Shown: positions 1 through 13,598 of the stretch, piece after piece | How positions within the stretch are numbered: the stretch's first letter is position 1 | Layout of the letters: each line of letters begins with the position of its first letter | Source: Strix aluco | Taxonomy: Eukaryota; Chordata; Aves; Strigiformes; Strigidae | Reading direction: 5' to 3' | Assembly: GCF_031877795.1 (NCBI RefSeq) | Contig: NC_133933.1 | Coordinates: forward strand, 69,270,003 to 69,334,002 | Length of the DNA stretch: 64,000 nucleotides | The notes under the pieces: generated by a model | The model's database searches: none | What the model saw: the letters and a program-made list of their open reading frames with translations, nothing else | What the model was told of the DNA's origin: nothing | Program-made: the position numbers and the translations under genes

Positions 1-1215
1 TTAGTAAAGAATCAGCAGGGGCTGAAAACACTGTACAGGGCATTGGAAAGAAGATGGTGACATTGAGGGGAAAATTTACATCATAGTGTCACTTAAGACA
101 TGCACTGCAAGTTGGATGTTCATGACACTACCTCAGGCTTATAGGGTGAGATATAGTCCAAACTTCATGCAAAGTAAGATTTAAAACACTGTGCGAAGCC
201 ACTTACCCAGCCTCCCCACAGAGGCTGCCAGAAGCACTACAAATAGCACCTGTGTGTCAGGAATCTCAACCCAGCTCCCTCCTGACCAGATTCACAGCTT
301 TCTGCAGTCTTACACTGTAGCTCATCCATCATGCTTGCTTCTCATTTACTTTGCAATGAAGGCTATACATTATGTCCTTACAAATTCTTTTTTTTACCCT
401 AAATAGATTCAGCAGTATAGCCTGAACTATCTGAGACTGGTGTTATGTGCGAAATAGAGCATACAGAGGTAGAAAAAGAGCTTTGATAATACAGGTACAG
501 GTAGACATACGGATTCAGGTATAAATGCAAGTGATAGCTATTTTGTGCACTGTGAGGTTGTATCATTGCTGGGATTTGCAAAAGCTCAATTTATTGCAGC
601 TTTGTGGCTGTCAGCATAAAGAGTTAGCCTTCAGATAGACCACTCCTGGCTTTTGCCCTGCAAATGAAAAAATTGGCCACAGACTAAACAAAAGAGAAAA
701 GAAAATCTATTAAACTCCAAACAAAATTATGGCAGCAAAAGTGGCAGGAACTGCAGAGGCAGCATCTGTTTATTGCTGGGCTAATCACGGTGTGTGGGTT
801 AGCCTGGCCCGTTGGTGGCAGGGCTTCCACTGCAAATGTAGATACATGTTTCTTCTTTTCTTGTTTTTGTTCTGAAAGAACCAAGAAAAATAACACAAGT
901 ATTTCCACTGAAAAAATTTAGCTAACATGAACATTAGTATAGTTTCACAGCCCGTTAACTGATCCAGTAACATAGGACCCTAGTTTATTTGAACTGATCC
1001 TAAGGGAATTAGCAAAACAGAAAGACTAAGCAAAATTTGGGTTGCTTTATTCTCAGGGGTAGTCAATAAGAATACTTGTGTGAGCAAGAGAAGTAAGATC
1101 TGACCCAAAGAAAATACATTTGGCAAATTCATGTAAACCGGAAAGTCAGTAGCAGCTATTGAGAAATCATAGTCATATTTTTAAGTTGTCCTGCTGAGGA
1201 TTGCCTTTAACCACA

Positions 1216-1248
1216 TCTCCCCTCCCCTTTCTCTCTCCCCCTTCTCCC
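1216..1248. repeat. 33-nt polypyrimidine tract
   Basis: This is an uninterrupted run of C and T with several C clusters (CCCC, CCCC, CCCCC, CCC). Such tracts can take up triplex structure. Nothing around it suggests a splice acceptor of a recognised exon. Confidence 0.8.
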
Positions 1249-2384
1249 AGACTTTTGTCCCAAGTACTTAATTGTGAGTAAAATATTTGTACTGGGAAGA
1301 CATCAAAGGCACTGATTTTAGAAATTCAATTTTATATAATGCAAGACCCTTGAACTTTAGAGAAAGTTCATTTCATCAACTATCACTAATCATCTGTGAG
1401 TCTGGTGCTCTACCAACGAAAACACAGTATTATGAATAATGGATTTAGCCCACATCTGAAGTGTAAGAATAATTACAAATATGAATACAAGCAATGATAA
1501 TGCTTTGCATGATTCTATTTTCTGATCTGGCAGTGAAATGCAGAAATAAACTGATACTTTTGCTTTAAAAAATGGGTAGCCTGCAAAGCCAAAAAGTGTA
1601 AAAGAAGTACTCAGCAAAGGGGTGGGTTTTTTTGCATATCTGTTCTAGCTGTTATTTCTTTGAATCTTCCTCCTCCATCTCTTCATCTTTGATGTCTCAC
1701 TTAAATTACGGCATTAGAAAGTGCCAAGCACCCGCTAGCAGAGAAGAAAGCCTTCCACTCCTACCCCTCTGGGGCAAGGATGTTAACATTTTAGGGAATG
1801 AGCCTTTAGTGTGATTACAACATTTTCACCTTTACCTGAAGCAGTGTGATTAGAAGATGGGAGGTTGACCCTCAGCTGGAATCCACTGCATTCCTCCTGC
1901 CTCCAGAGATGCAGAACAGCCTCTGGGTGAGAGGAGAAGGAGGCGCACTTGGAAACATCCATCCCTGTCAGAGCAGAGCTTTCCTCCTCCTTTTCCAGCA
2001 GAAGAAACAGATATTATCCCTTTTTGCAAATGCCATGCATACATACAAAGCATGATCTTTCACTGGCTAATAAAATTGCATTTAGGACTAGAGTAGCCAG
2101 ACCCAACATCTCTCAAAATAGATAGAATGGGGACCATCCTAATCAATTTAAAATTAATAGGGCCATATACTTTATTTAATGAAAGAACAGTTATACAAGA
2201 CTTCTAAAAAAACCCAGTAGTGATTTAAAATACAGCTTTGATCAGATGCTGGAGTTATATTTTCTATGTGTCAAGAGTAATCTCTTTCTTGGATGACAGA
2301 AATCAGAAAACTCAGTATTGCAAGAAGTAAAATGAATCGATACTGCAGAAAGGAGCATATTGCTCAGTTCTCATCTGTGACAAG

Positions 2385-2406
2385 TTGGTTTTCAAATGAA
2401 AACCAA
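2385..2406. repeat. Near-palindrome, 10-bp arms
   Basis: TTGGTTTTCA is followed by AA and then TGAAAACCAA, a perfect 10-bp inverted repeat with a 2-nt centre. It could be a dimeric protein-binding site or chance. Confidence 0.8.
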
Positions 2407-5400
2407 ATGACAGCTGCTCCCAGAGATGTAAAGGCATAATTCACAGTAAAACCAAAGGAACATTCACATATTTCCTGGAGATACCCCATGCACAGCAGAA
2501 ATGAATGGCAAAATTAGGTACTCGACATTCCATGTGATGATGGCAAACCCACCTCTGCAAGAACTGGCATTTTATTGGTCACCAATTGCATTGATTCTGT
2601 CATATACAGTTGCGGATCTCTCTAATTGTATAACTCAGTGTTTTATCATTAACATCAGCCAGAATACATCTCCTGAGAATGAGAAACTACAGGAAGAAAA
2701 TTGCACTCTGCATTTATCTCCCAAGTCAGAATTGTGTTGATATTGTTTTCCTGATCAGCTCTGGAGTGCATGCTTGGTTATCTTCTACAAATTCAGACTT
2801 GTGTGTTATAAAATCCCAGTTCAAAGTAAGAGACGTGACTGAGAGATTTTCTGTTAACGTTTGTGGTTTTTGTTTTGTAATGCTTTTCTATTGTGCAGGT
2901 ATGCATGTAACCTGTACATCAATATTTTCAATGTTTTCCAGTTTGTGGACCTCTGAAAGTTTTCCCATGGAAATATGGATACCTGTATAGACAGTTTAAA
3001 CTATTCCTATTTGTCTATAGGTTTGTTTTTCATAGCTACCTTTTGCAGATCCCACAGTAACCTTCTTCCCTATGGATCTTCAAGAGTTTTCTGACCTCAT
3101 GTTAAAACTAGGATCTTACACCAGTAATAAACAAACCTCAAAAGATTTATGTTGCATTTATTTAGGCACCATGAATCTGAATATATACCAGAACCTTTTG
3201 TGTCTGAAGTTTTTGAGAAAGAATAGCTTGTCTCTTTTTAATTGGTCAACAAACATTAGGGAAAATTTTTTCAGTCTTCTTTTTCTTTACTACAAAATAG
3301 AGTAAAAAATATTTCTCTGTCACTTGCAGATCATGGAAGGTTGCAGAGACTGAGTTATCCTATCTTGTACTTCAGAACAGCTTCCAGTCATATTATTTTT
3401 AGAAACTAGAACTAGAACAAGACGAGTATTATCGTATGTATACACCAATTTAGACAAACTCTCCTCCCCTTTTTAAACTTTTTGAAAAGAGTTAGACATG
3501 TAGATATTAGGTTAAGCATTAAAAGGATTAAGGATTAATCCAGGCGATTCTCAGATCACTTTTCAAAAAAAAGAATGAGCAGATCAGAGTGAATTTTATT
3601 CTAAATGCTTTAAGAGGATACCAGTTGTAACCAGTGCAAGTGATACAGAATGAAAAAGGTCAGTGAGCAACAAGGTACCTCTAAGTTCTACCTTCTTCAG
3701 AAACTGCACTTATACAGAAAATGTATAAACATATATTGTGTTTATACAGTCAACTGACTTCTCTCCTAGGAGACCATGGCTTATTTAAGGTCAGGAAGAA
3801 GCTATTAGGGAAAGAAAAAAAATCAGCCTAGAAAGAGCAAATCTCTTGACCTGGTAGCACATCTATGCAACTAAAACTAAATTTCAACTCTTCTGATTCA
3901 AAACACTGTTTCTTAACTCCTAGATTGTACTGAATGGGTGCATTAGTCATATTGAAGCACCGTAATGTGATGAAATCACAAAAGCTGTCTTGTGAGGATG
4001 GTCTTACAGTGCACTTTAGGGCTGGGCCTTTAGGGCTGCGTGGTTAATTCTTAAAACCAACTTGTTTGAAAGATACATCTTTTTCACAGAAACATGCATA
4101 AGCTTTCTTAGAGGTGCCTGGTAGCAGTCTTCCTTTTCTGGATGCACAGATGATATGTTTTTGAATTCCAGCTCAGTTTTCTGCTGGCTTATAGCTGAAC
4201 CCCATAATGCAGGATTGTTTGGCTGGAAATGATTTGAGGACCAACAGAGTGCTTGTTACCTCTTGCTTCCATGTGCTTCACATCTATCAAACGTCTCACA
4301 ATTATGTGTCTTTCACACAATCCAGACAGATGCTCCACAGCCATCCCTGCAGGGTAACTGTGTCACTGGCTGAGGTTAGCCTGGCTGACTTCATGGACAT
4401 TGCCAGTGTCTCCTTCTTCTCACCACTCCACTTTTTCACTGTTAAAAAAAGAAAAGGAAAAAGATAAAGCCTTGGTAACTAGCTGGGGAAGCTAATTAAG
4501 ATCTGAATTGTTACCTCTCCTCCATAAAGAGGCAAACTAAACCACCCGTTGATCTGGGAGGAACTCATTAGAAAGCCAGAATCAAATGCAACACATCATG
4601 GAAAACATCTGCAAGTGACTTCAGCTAAAATACATGATGGGAGGGTTTTCTGTGTCCCAGATAGCCCTGAGTTCAACTTTCACCAAAAGTAAGGATTACT
4701 CCTGAGTGAAGACCACTACCTCTGTTTCAATGACTGAAAGCATCAGGAGTTCAGGGCTCGTGCATTAAGGTGTCATTCTCAGCACCCACAAAAGGACCCT
4801 GCTATCCTCTGGGTCACTGAGGAATATTCTCTCAATAGTGAGTGGCTGTTTTCCGTAAGAGTATTTTCAGTGTTGCAGAAAGAAATGTGGAAGGTAAGAT
4901 GGCTATGTACAGAGAAAGATTATATTCCAATAATCACTTCAAAGAGAATGGGGGGGAAGGCATGTTTCTAATTTCTATACAAAAACAAAGGAAGTAATTT
5001 CTTTCAAGGTTTTTTATTTGTTTTTCAAATTGCACAGTGCTCAACTTTTAAAATAATAATCATTCTTGACAGCCATTTAATAATTGTTAGTGATCTATAG
5101 CTTTATTATAAAGTACTCATCTAATGATGTATTTCCTTTACCCTAAGGGCCAAGTACAAAGGAGGGAAATTATCTCGGTGATACTTTTAATAACTTCCTG
5201 TGGGATTGCAAACTCTGGCTGAAGCTGTCTCTGCAAAAGAGTTAATCATGTAATTTCACAGATTAGACAACAGAGGGTTACTAATGAGAAACTTCAGTTC
5301 AGCGATAAACTCTTTTTTTTCCAAGAATATTTTGAGAGGCCTGTAACCTTTGGCTGACACCCAACGAGGCTATTAGTTTAACCATGGGATGCACTACCAA

Positions 5401-7828
5401 ATGTACAAGAGTCAGCAGAACTTTTCCTTCTGAAAATTGCTCATAACCTTCTGTGAAGAAGCCTTCAAATACCCAGAAGGGATAGATGGAAGGGAAAAAT
5501 CAGGCAAAAAGGGGCTGACTTATCGGCTTCCGATAATTGGCATGGCTTCAGCTTCCAGTTTCTTTTCAACAACGTCCGCTCACTATAGCAACCCCGGATC
5601 CCATTTAAATGTCATGCTGCCCTCTGTTCTATAAACATGTATCATCCATCACTAAATATTTAGATCTGAATTGTTGGAGCTGAGTTCTGTGCCAGGGGTA
5701 AGGGGATTAATTCCTTTCAAGGCCCTCACATGATGGATTTTTCACTGAAGTAAACATCCGAGAAGAGCTCACACTACGGCCATAAAATATATAAATAAAG
5801 TTTAAAGTTTAATTAAGTCAACATTATTTAAAGTGGTTGTCATATTTTATGGTGAACTCTTTGTGTTTATTTTGTATGACTCCTCATAAATAGTCTCTCC
5901 CCTTCAGACAAAAGGCACGGCTGGGTTAAAGTTAAGGGTCCCATACGTGGTACGGGAAGGAGGATCTCCCGGGCTCAGGGGATCCGAAACACGCTGTATC
6001 GGGCCTTCTGCTATCTCATGTCTTCCTAATGAGCTGAGATGTTGTGCAGACACAGGAAAAGCATGGCGGAGTTTACAACAGACGTGACACGGGGAAGTCC
6101 TTCGAGTAGCTATCTGGGCTCAGTGGAGAGAAGGCCTCATCCTGCCCCGTTGAAAGGCAGCTGATGTCAGGCAAGCAGGCAGCAGTGAAGGAGATGGGGC
6201 TTGGAGGAGGCAGGTCGAGAGCGGCAGTACCCCTGCCTCCACCATCAAGAGGATTGCACCAAGCACTGGGAGAGAGCTGATGTTGTTCCCATTCCTCTCC
6301 CACCCTTCCTGCTCCCTAAACAAGTTCCTCAACCCAATGAGGTGTACTTTCGAGAAGAAAATTGTATGATGTCATTATGTGGCCTAATTCTCTGGAATAG
6401 CAAGAGTAATTTTAAAGGTGAAAGAATGTAAGTGGATAAATTCATCAAAGTGATCGCTAATCGATGCTTTCCTGTAGGGATATCTTGTAATGGCCTGATA
6501 AGGACTTCTGGATAATTAGCTAAGTGCCCAGGCAAGAAAGGGTGAACCAGATGCTAGAGCTCCAGGCCAAACCTGGGGAAAACTTGCATTCAACTTCTGC
6601 ACTCCCTCAGCTGCCGTGGGCAGCTCCTGCCCACACTCTCTGCCTCGGTTCCCCATCGCTACATCAGCAGTGGATTACACCTCAGTTAAGGGGCTTGTTA
6701 TTAGGGAAAAACTAAAACTGTTGTGAGATGCTCATATTTTCAACAGATGTGTGCTGTGTAATACTGAGACCTCTTTTTTTCTCTCTTTCTTGAGATTTTC
6801 TATATCTGTGAAAGAGGACTAGAAATGTTGCCAGGACAGTAGAGCTCAAAGACAGGACTAGTAACAGAGGTATTAGCTGTGATAGAAGTTTGTCACTGAT
6901 CTCCTACAGGACTGAGAACAAGTAATTTGCAATTTCTGTTTCTTACCAATAAAACTGGATTAACAGCATTTTATCTTGTTTAACATGCTTCACCTGTAAA
7001 GTTTCTGCAGCAGGGCTGGTCTTTTATGCTGTGTATACAGTGCTCACACCAAAAATTTCCAGTCTCTGGAAGTAGTCACCTATAGCTGCTATCATGCTGC
7101 AAACACTGAAGCAGGAGAAGAGCGTATTCTCCCTTTTGGTTCTAGTTATTCCTCTCTGAACAGCTTTTTCTGCAAACATGTGAGAAACGCCAGAGAAAAT
7201 GTAGGTGAACATTATTCCTGTACCTATTCAGGCTCATTCATTCCATACCTATTTAAAAAGCAAATATGTATGTGTGTGTGCATGTCTGTATATGTACACA
7301 CACACTTTACTGATTTGAAATATCCATGTTTAATCTATGAGCATGGACACATTCATCAAAAGTCAGAAGCATAGGTTATGCAATCAGTTCATGAGAGGAA
7401 ATGCAAAGCGTGCTTTATCCAGACAGGGCACGTGCAGAAATGCAGACCAAACTGAACTGAATTTACCACACAGTAAATTCTTTTTCTAGCAAATGAAGCC
7501 CCAAGAGCCATATGATGAAAGATCCCTCTGCTTTCATTCTGTATCAGTACTGATTATGTTGCCCCAAAATCTTTAGCATTAGGTAACACGATCATGCTGA
7601 AGGTAGTATGAAATGTAATGAGGTCTTAATCTACATGACAGGTTAAAAGCTATGAGAGTTTCTAAGGCTCTATGTGGTATAAATGGAGTGCAAGCTAATA
7701 TTATTTGATAAGATAGGAAGAGGCCCAGCTGAAGGGAAAACATTTCACTACAGGCTCTGGACTTTGGTTAGAAGTGAAACTGTTAAAACTAAAAAGACAT
7801 AGGGAAATATAAAGAAAGAAATAAATAA

Positions 7829-7872
7829 GGAAAAGAAAGAAAGAAAAGAAAGAAAAGAAAGAAAAGAAAGAA

Positions 7873-7956
<84 letters not shown>

Positions 7957-7963
7957 AAAGAAT
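7829..7963. repeat. (AAAG)n microsatellite
   Basis: About 135 bp of purine-only repeat is seen, first with AAAGAAAAG-type 9-bp units and then at least 20 perfect AAAG units. The long open frame across it on the minus strand (Leu-Ser-Phe-Phe repeats) is a by-product of the repeat and not a gene. The tract is expected to be length-variable. Confidence 0.97.
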
Positions 7964-9559
7964 GAACTTAAAAGTACAATAAAGCAGCTCCATCACTCCA
8001 GAGGAAGAGAACAGTTTTGAAAAAAATAAAGAGGGAAAAATGTTTAATTTGAATTTCATTTACAAGCAGTAAGGATTTGTGAAAAAACAGTTAAGGAGTG
8101 ACTCCTACAGGGGTTAATGGTGATCAAAAGTCACCGGTGCTACTTTTAATGGCATGGAGTGAAATCCAGCCTATGCAGAGTTAGCACTAAGCTTGTTCAT
8201 CTCATAAACTCTGTCCCCTCTGTTTGCCAGACAGCAAAAGCTGCTCACGGGGTCTGAGACTTCCTTTCTGAGCTGCCAGAACTGGGAAATGGGAAGCAGA
8301 TTGACTGCACCACTATTTCTCATGCCAAAGAAGTATTGCAATGTGCAATGATATTCATGTCTCATAACAACCTCTGCTGCACTTCCTTCAAGGGGATATC
8401 CACCTACAGGGGCACAAAATCACCACCCTGGGGCTCACACGCTGAAGTCCCACAGAAAAGACTAAGCAGGACTGGGATGTAGGTGTTGTTTTAGCCTCAC
8501 TTCCTGATGTGAGGATGGACTTAGATCCCAACTTACTGGCCACACTTCTGACAAGTTGTGTTTTACTCTATCATGCTGCCTTCCAAAGGCCAGCCAGATA
8601 AGCCATCCATAATATGCACTATTAGTGTTAAATTCCTCTCTTCCCAACTCGTCTCCCCACCTAAGTTGTCAGCTGCTTTGGCAAACAGCACAGCAGAAGC
8701 ATGGTGTCTCTCCTGCTGTTGGTCTTACATGTATGCATGTAAAAAGTTTGTCGCTTAGTTTGTATCCCCAAGTATCTTGAAAGCTGAGTGCCTAATGAAG
8801 TATTAATTCCATTTCTGAAATACTAGAGGTGGGAAGCAAATATATCCAAAGTTATTGATCTAGACAAAAATACGCTTTTTCAAAGTAAAACCAAACCCAA
8901 GTACTATTTCAATAGTATTTGTATGGGGGTGAGTGGAATTTACAGGAAAACAAACATCCTATCTCATGACTGTTTCTGATGACTCAAAAGTTTTCCCACT
9001 ACTCCTTTTGTGGCAGGCATTGGATAAGTCAATGCCTTGTTCAAACAAGAACAACAGTATCTGTTAACAGGACAATCCCCTGGAAGGGAGAAGGGATTCA
9101 AGAAGTTGCTTTTCCTGACAGGAACACAAAGCTACCAGGTGGGGAAGTAATGATTAGGCAGACTCTTTGCCCAATTAATATTGAATTTATAGAACTGTGT
9201 GAAATAGCTCCAGTGAGGGAGACTGCTGACGACTTATCCTAGTCAAGGGATTCATCATGGACTGGGAGAGAAAGGAGTATGTCTGGGGAAGCCTAAATAT
9301 GAACACTAGCCCTCAGTTTGGCATAAGTGCTTGTTGGCTGTGCTGTGGACATTAGCTTTCTCTTTTTCCTTGACCAGAAATGCAATCATTGTCAAACACA
9401 CTATATATATTTGTGCAGAAATGTTTAGTTTTGACAAATCAACAGTTTTTCACAACAAAATAAAACAAAAAAGCATTTTCACTGGCAAATTTTTGGGCAG
9501 CTGTAGCAGTCAGTGCTCCCAGAATTGCCTTTAAACAGCCAAATCGTTCCCACAAGTAT

Positions 9560-9630
9560 GAATATGCAGTTCCAGTGACTTTAATGGAATTTGCATGTGT
9601 ATATCAAGGGCAGAATTTGGCTCTTGGTCT
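9560..9630 (+). repeat. Relic of an old amniote interspersed repeat
   Basis: CCAGTGACTTTAATGGAATT, then GCATGTGTATATCAAGGGCA and GAATTTGGCTC resemble, from memory, a motif widespread in turtles, crocodilians and birds (GACTTCAATGG followed by GCAGAATTTGGCCC). The copy is diverged and the family name is uncertain. Confidence 0.45.
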
Positions 9631-9989
9631 AAAACACGTTGAGTGCTTTTTAAAGAGAAACTCATTTAGCAGTGATGTAAGTCTTTGCAGTTTCCCTCTT
9701 TTGCCTATGAAAGATTCTAGTTTTATAAAATGGTATGAATACATGAAATATATTTATATTTGGCTTTTATAGCAGCATGCAACTATCTAACAAGCCAGTC
9801 AAGAAATCTCAGTTAATTGATGTTTACCAAAACAGTAATCCCTCAACTGTAATCCTTTTATTCCTGTAAAAATTATTATGATTCTCTGTACTCAGATTTT
9901 TTCTGATTTCACTGCTTTCATGCCAAGGGAATTCCAGCAATTTCAGTAAAGTTACCCTGGCATACAACTGATGCAGCAAAGTAGTAAAT

Positions 9990-10060
9990 CAGACCATGGA
10001 AGAAATCCTAGTCCATTGAATGCAGTGGGAATTTTGCCATTGATTTCAAGGAAGCAACAT
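9990..10060. repeat. Relic of a palindromic old amniote repeat
   Basis: GAAATCCTAGTCCATTGAA, then GTGGGAATTTTGCCATTGAT and TTCAAGG show the CCATTGAA...TTCAAGG self-complementary layout of an old repeat in which the phrases CCATTGAAGTCAATGG and GGCAAAATTCCCATTGA recur. The assignment is from memory and the copy is diverged. Confidence 0.45.
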
Positions 10061-10404
10061 TTTAACTTTTCTTTGTGTAGGTGTAAAATAAAGTTAATAT
10101 CTCAGTTAGAGTGACCAGATATGCACAGTATAATTACTGCTTAATTTCTCCATATACAGAAACAACAGAGAACTTTTAATCTTGATTTTTTTTTTTAATT
10201 CTCACTGGTAAGTATACTTTGGGCTACAAATACTTCTGGAGAAATCATTCAAAAAGGTATAAACAAGGTACCTTGAGCATGAGCCTTATCCAAGGCATCC
10301 TGAAGGCAAATTTGGTGTAGCTGACCTAGATATTTCTTCAAGAGGAGTGTGAAAATAAACAGTGAAGTGAAGTATTTGGGTTTTACTTGTTTTTTTGGCA
10401 AACA

Positions 10405-10450
10405 ACCTGGCCCTGATTCACCTCTCACTTAATTGTATAAGTGCTATACA
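10405..10450 (+). repeat. Possible old repeat fragment
   Basis: TGGCCCTGATTCACCTCTC followed by ACTTAATTGTATAAGTG recalls the GGCCCTGATTCAGC...CACTTA phrase of the same broad group of old archosaur/turtle repeats. It is too short to be sure. Confidence 0.35.
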
Positions 10451-13400
10451 CGATAAAGTCAGATCTCATCATCTGGAAATAATAGAAGAATGAAAAAATA
10501 CTGTGGAAATTGTAATGGGGTCTTGACCATGAGAACGCAAGCTTGCAGTTTATCAGCTGAAAAATTTCTGGTAGGACTGGCCTTCTCCAAAATAGTGGCA
10601 GGAGTACTTTGGACCCAGCCTTTTTTGACTATCTGTGACCAGACTCACACGCAGCAGATAAGAGCAGAGAAGAGCTCATGGAGTGAATAAGAGCTCATTG
10701 AACAGTCCTACCAAAGGGCCCAGTGGGGATCCTGTCTTAGAAGAAGAGACCAGAAGAGCTTGGCATGGTTCAGCAATACAATGAAACCTGAGGGAGGACA
10801 ACGTTACTTTCCACGAATGCACTAAGGAGGAAGAGATGAAGAAATATTAGGAACAGGAGAAGTTTAAACAGATGGAAAATACTGTCACAAGGAAAAATGG
10901 TTATGAACAGTCCAGGAATTAATTTAGGCTTCAAGGCAGAAGGTGGTTTCTGAGTCAGGTTTCCATAAAGACAGCAGATAAAAACATGAAGGTTCAAGTT
11001 AGGGCCTGGTAAGTGTGTGCTCTGACTGTAGGAGAAGTAGCCTGTGAGAACAGAGAGGTGTTCTGTGGCACAGGACCATCCTTTTAGTCTCAAATTCCTC
11101 TGCTTTAAATCAGGATTAGTTCTGTTGAAGACCCTGTTTCACAAAGCTGGTAATAAGGAAGAGTATATCATCTCCTGCCCTATGAAAAATCACTTTAGTG
11201 ACTTTGCTCTGGTATCTGGGTAGCCTCAGAAAACCTGTCTGCCACAAGAGGCGTGAGCAAATCCTAAGGAAACAGGTATGTCCCACCCGCATGCATGCTC
11301 CACTCCTCTCTGTATCTGGGATGCCTCATATAAAAAGTGTTGACAGCTCCAGTAGGGATTTTACAAGAGATTGCCATTCATATTCCACAAGGACCAAAAG
11401 ATCCACATGGGAATATTTAATGTAAACAGTAATAGTTTCCCACATCTTTGTTTAGAGCATAGCGTGAGGATTTCTAAACTTTAGGATCATATTCATTCCA
11501 GAAGAATGGTTTCACTTATAGCCATATAAATTTTTCCTTTACTTAAATGATGATTTTTTTGCTTTTATCTGAGTATTTAAATACAATATTCAGATAATCA
11601 GACTACCATGGGTAGTACAGGTAAATCTCACCTCATGTAGTTTTACTTTACAGTGAAAGACGTGCTCTGCAGGGACATTGGCTATCTACTATTATAGTGT
11701 GAGACCTGCCAGACTTCCAGAAAACACAGTGGGTTTTTTTAAATAAAGCAAATTTGGAAAATATTTCCATGAGATTTCAAGATTGGACTTGCAAAGAAAT
11801 CCAGGGCTGAAAAATTAAAGTCCTGCTTCCAGCTAGGCTGTGCTCCTAATCACAGTGATCAGGCTGTGGAGCTTAGTACTCCTGATAGCTCAGCCTTGCC
11901 AGTAAGTGCCTAAGAAGAAGCTGTTAGATACTGAGCTCTTTGGAGTATCTGCTCTGAAGCGTCCGAAAGGCCATTTCTCTTAGCTTGCCTTTGGGATATT
12001 TTAAATGCCTTTTTGGCCTACTTTTAGGACTTTTAAATATTCCTAACTTCCTTAATAAAGCCTACTGCTATATCACACTTGTCACTACTAGCCACAATCT
12101 GATATAACACATGCAACCTCCCTTGGAATTACCAAATTTAGGGGAGGTGAGAAAAAGCTATCTTTTTGTTAAGAGATAATGACACAGTATTGCTCATTTC
12201 TAGCATTCATGCATCAAGCTCACAGATGACTATGAGACTAGAATACCTTTATTCCCTTCCATGTGCCTGCTGATTTCTGAGAGTTTAATGCTCATATGTG
12301 TCAGCTCTTCTCCACACCAGAAACGAACAGTTACTGTATAGTAGAGCGCTGCATATTAGCTATTCATGAATCATTTCTCCACTCACACATATCTGTATTC
12401 TGAGTTTCTATTTTCATATCTATGCACTCTGGATAAGCTTAAGCAATGCTGATGCTCTCTCCTGGCACATTGGTTGAACATTTGTGTCCTGTTGTATTCC
12501 TGGAAATAGAAAGGATGGATGAAAAATAAAGTTCATAAGACACTGCAAAAAGCAGTGCCTCTTCTTTCACAGCTATAGTTAATGCTTCATCAGAAAATAA
12601 CTGATACCTGGACTTAACAGTAGGAAATTTTGCTAAAATTTCCAGCCCATAAGTTCTGAAGAGTGTATGAACTCAGGGAAAATTTCAAACAAAATTGAGA
12701 CATCATAATGGTGTGCCCTAAAGGACACTTAACAGCTCTATGTGCCCTGGCAGGTTTTTTTTAACACAGAGTGTTCTTCACATTCATTACAATGAATGAC
12801 ATAGATTGTGCTACAACCAGTTCTTCCAAAGCAGGAAGTGTGCATGGTATCATCCAGTTTAAGAGAGAAACTCAGAGGCAGGAGAAGAGCCAAACACTCT
12901 TCTGTTTGTACCTCATGAGACCATGACAAAAATAAAGGGGGATCACTTGTTTGGAAGACTGAGGGAGAAGGCTCTTTCACATGCTTGTTGACTGCTAGGT
13001 TTTCTTTCTGGGAGTTAACAGAAATACACTGCTTGTGGGCTCAAGTATTTGATGTGAGGAGGAAGGGAGAAGCGGCATTAGGTCATAAAGAGACTCTTTC
13101 ACTTGCCAGGTAAACTACAGAAGCAGAACCACTTTCTTCCTTTCTAAACAAATGGTATGGTATGTTCCCTTCGGATAGACACATGAAGGGAAAGCAGCTC
13201 AGGATGACCAGTGTCTTCAGTCACCGGTGCAGTCATTAAAGAGAACTAAATTTAAGTTAGTTACCTCTACTTAATGATAAAGAATAGTTCATTCTTTACA
13301 AACAAGGCATCAGTTTTTTTAAAAAGGATGTTTTGCATGAATAGGACAAGAAAATCTTTCTTGAGCTTTCATACAAATGGTGAATTGATCAGATTTATCC

Positions 13401-13588
13401 ATTTCCTAAAATTCATGAAAGACAGAACAATACAGCTTTGTGGTATTTTGTAAGAACTGAAAAAAAAAAGGCAAGTAATCTAAGTCTATCCAGTTAGATG
13501 TTTAGACTCATTATATAATGTCAGAGTTGGGGAAAAGAGTTAACTTCCAATTCATTAATATTTACTTTTTCAGTAATCAAGTGTGTTA

Positions 13589-13598
13589 TTGGCGCCAA
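13589..13598. promoter_or_regulatory. TTGGCGCCAA palindrome
   Basis: This is a perfect 10-bp palindrome embedding an E2F-like GGCGCCAA half on each strand. No CpG island or gene start surrounds it, so functional use is unproven. Confidence 0.3.

Larger units (their letters stand above)
1..7828. other. Non-coding region, left edge
   Basis: No open frame here exceeds 103 codons and none resembles a known protein. The sequence is about 60 percent A+T. It holds a 33-nt pure pyrimidine tract (1216-1248), a 22-nt near-palindrome (2385-2406) and a short CA/TG-rich stretch near 7266-7306. I see no promoter, RNA gene or clear mobile element. Confidence 0.7.

Noticed and set aside
7748..8059. 103-codon minus-strand frame rich in Leu-Ser-Phe-Phe
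   Set aside because: It is the translation of the AAAG microsatellite.
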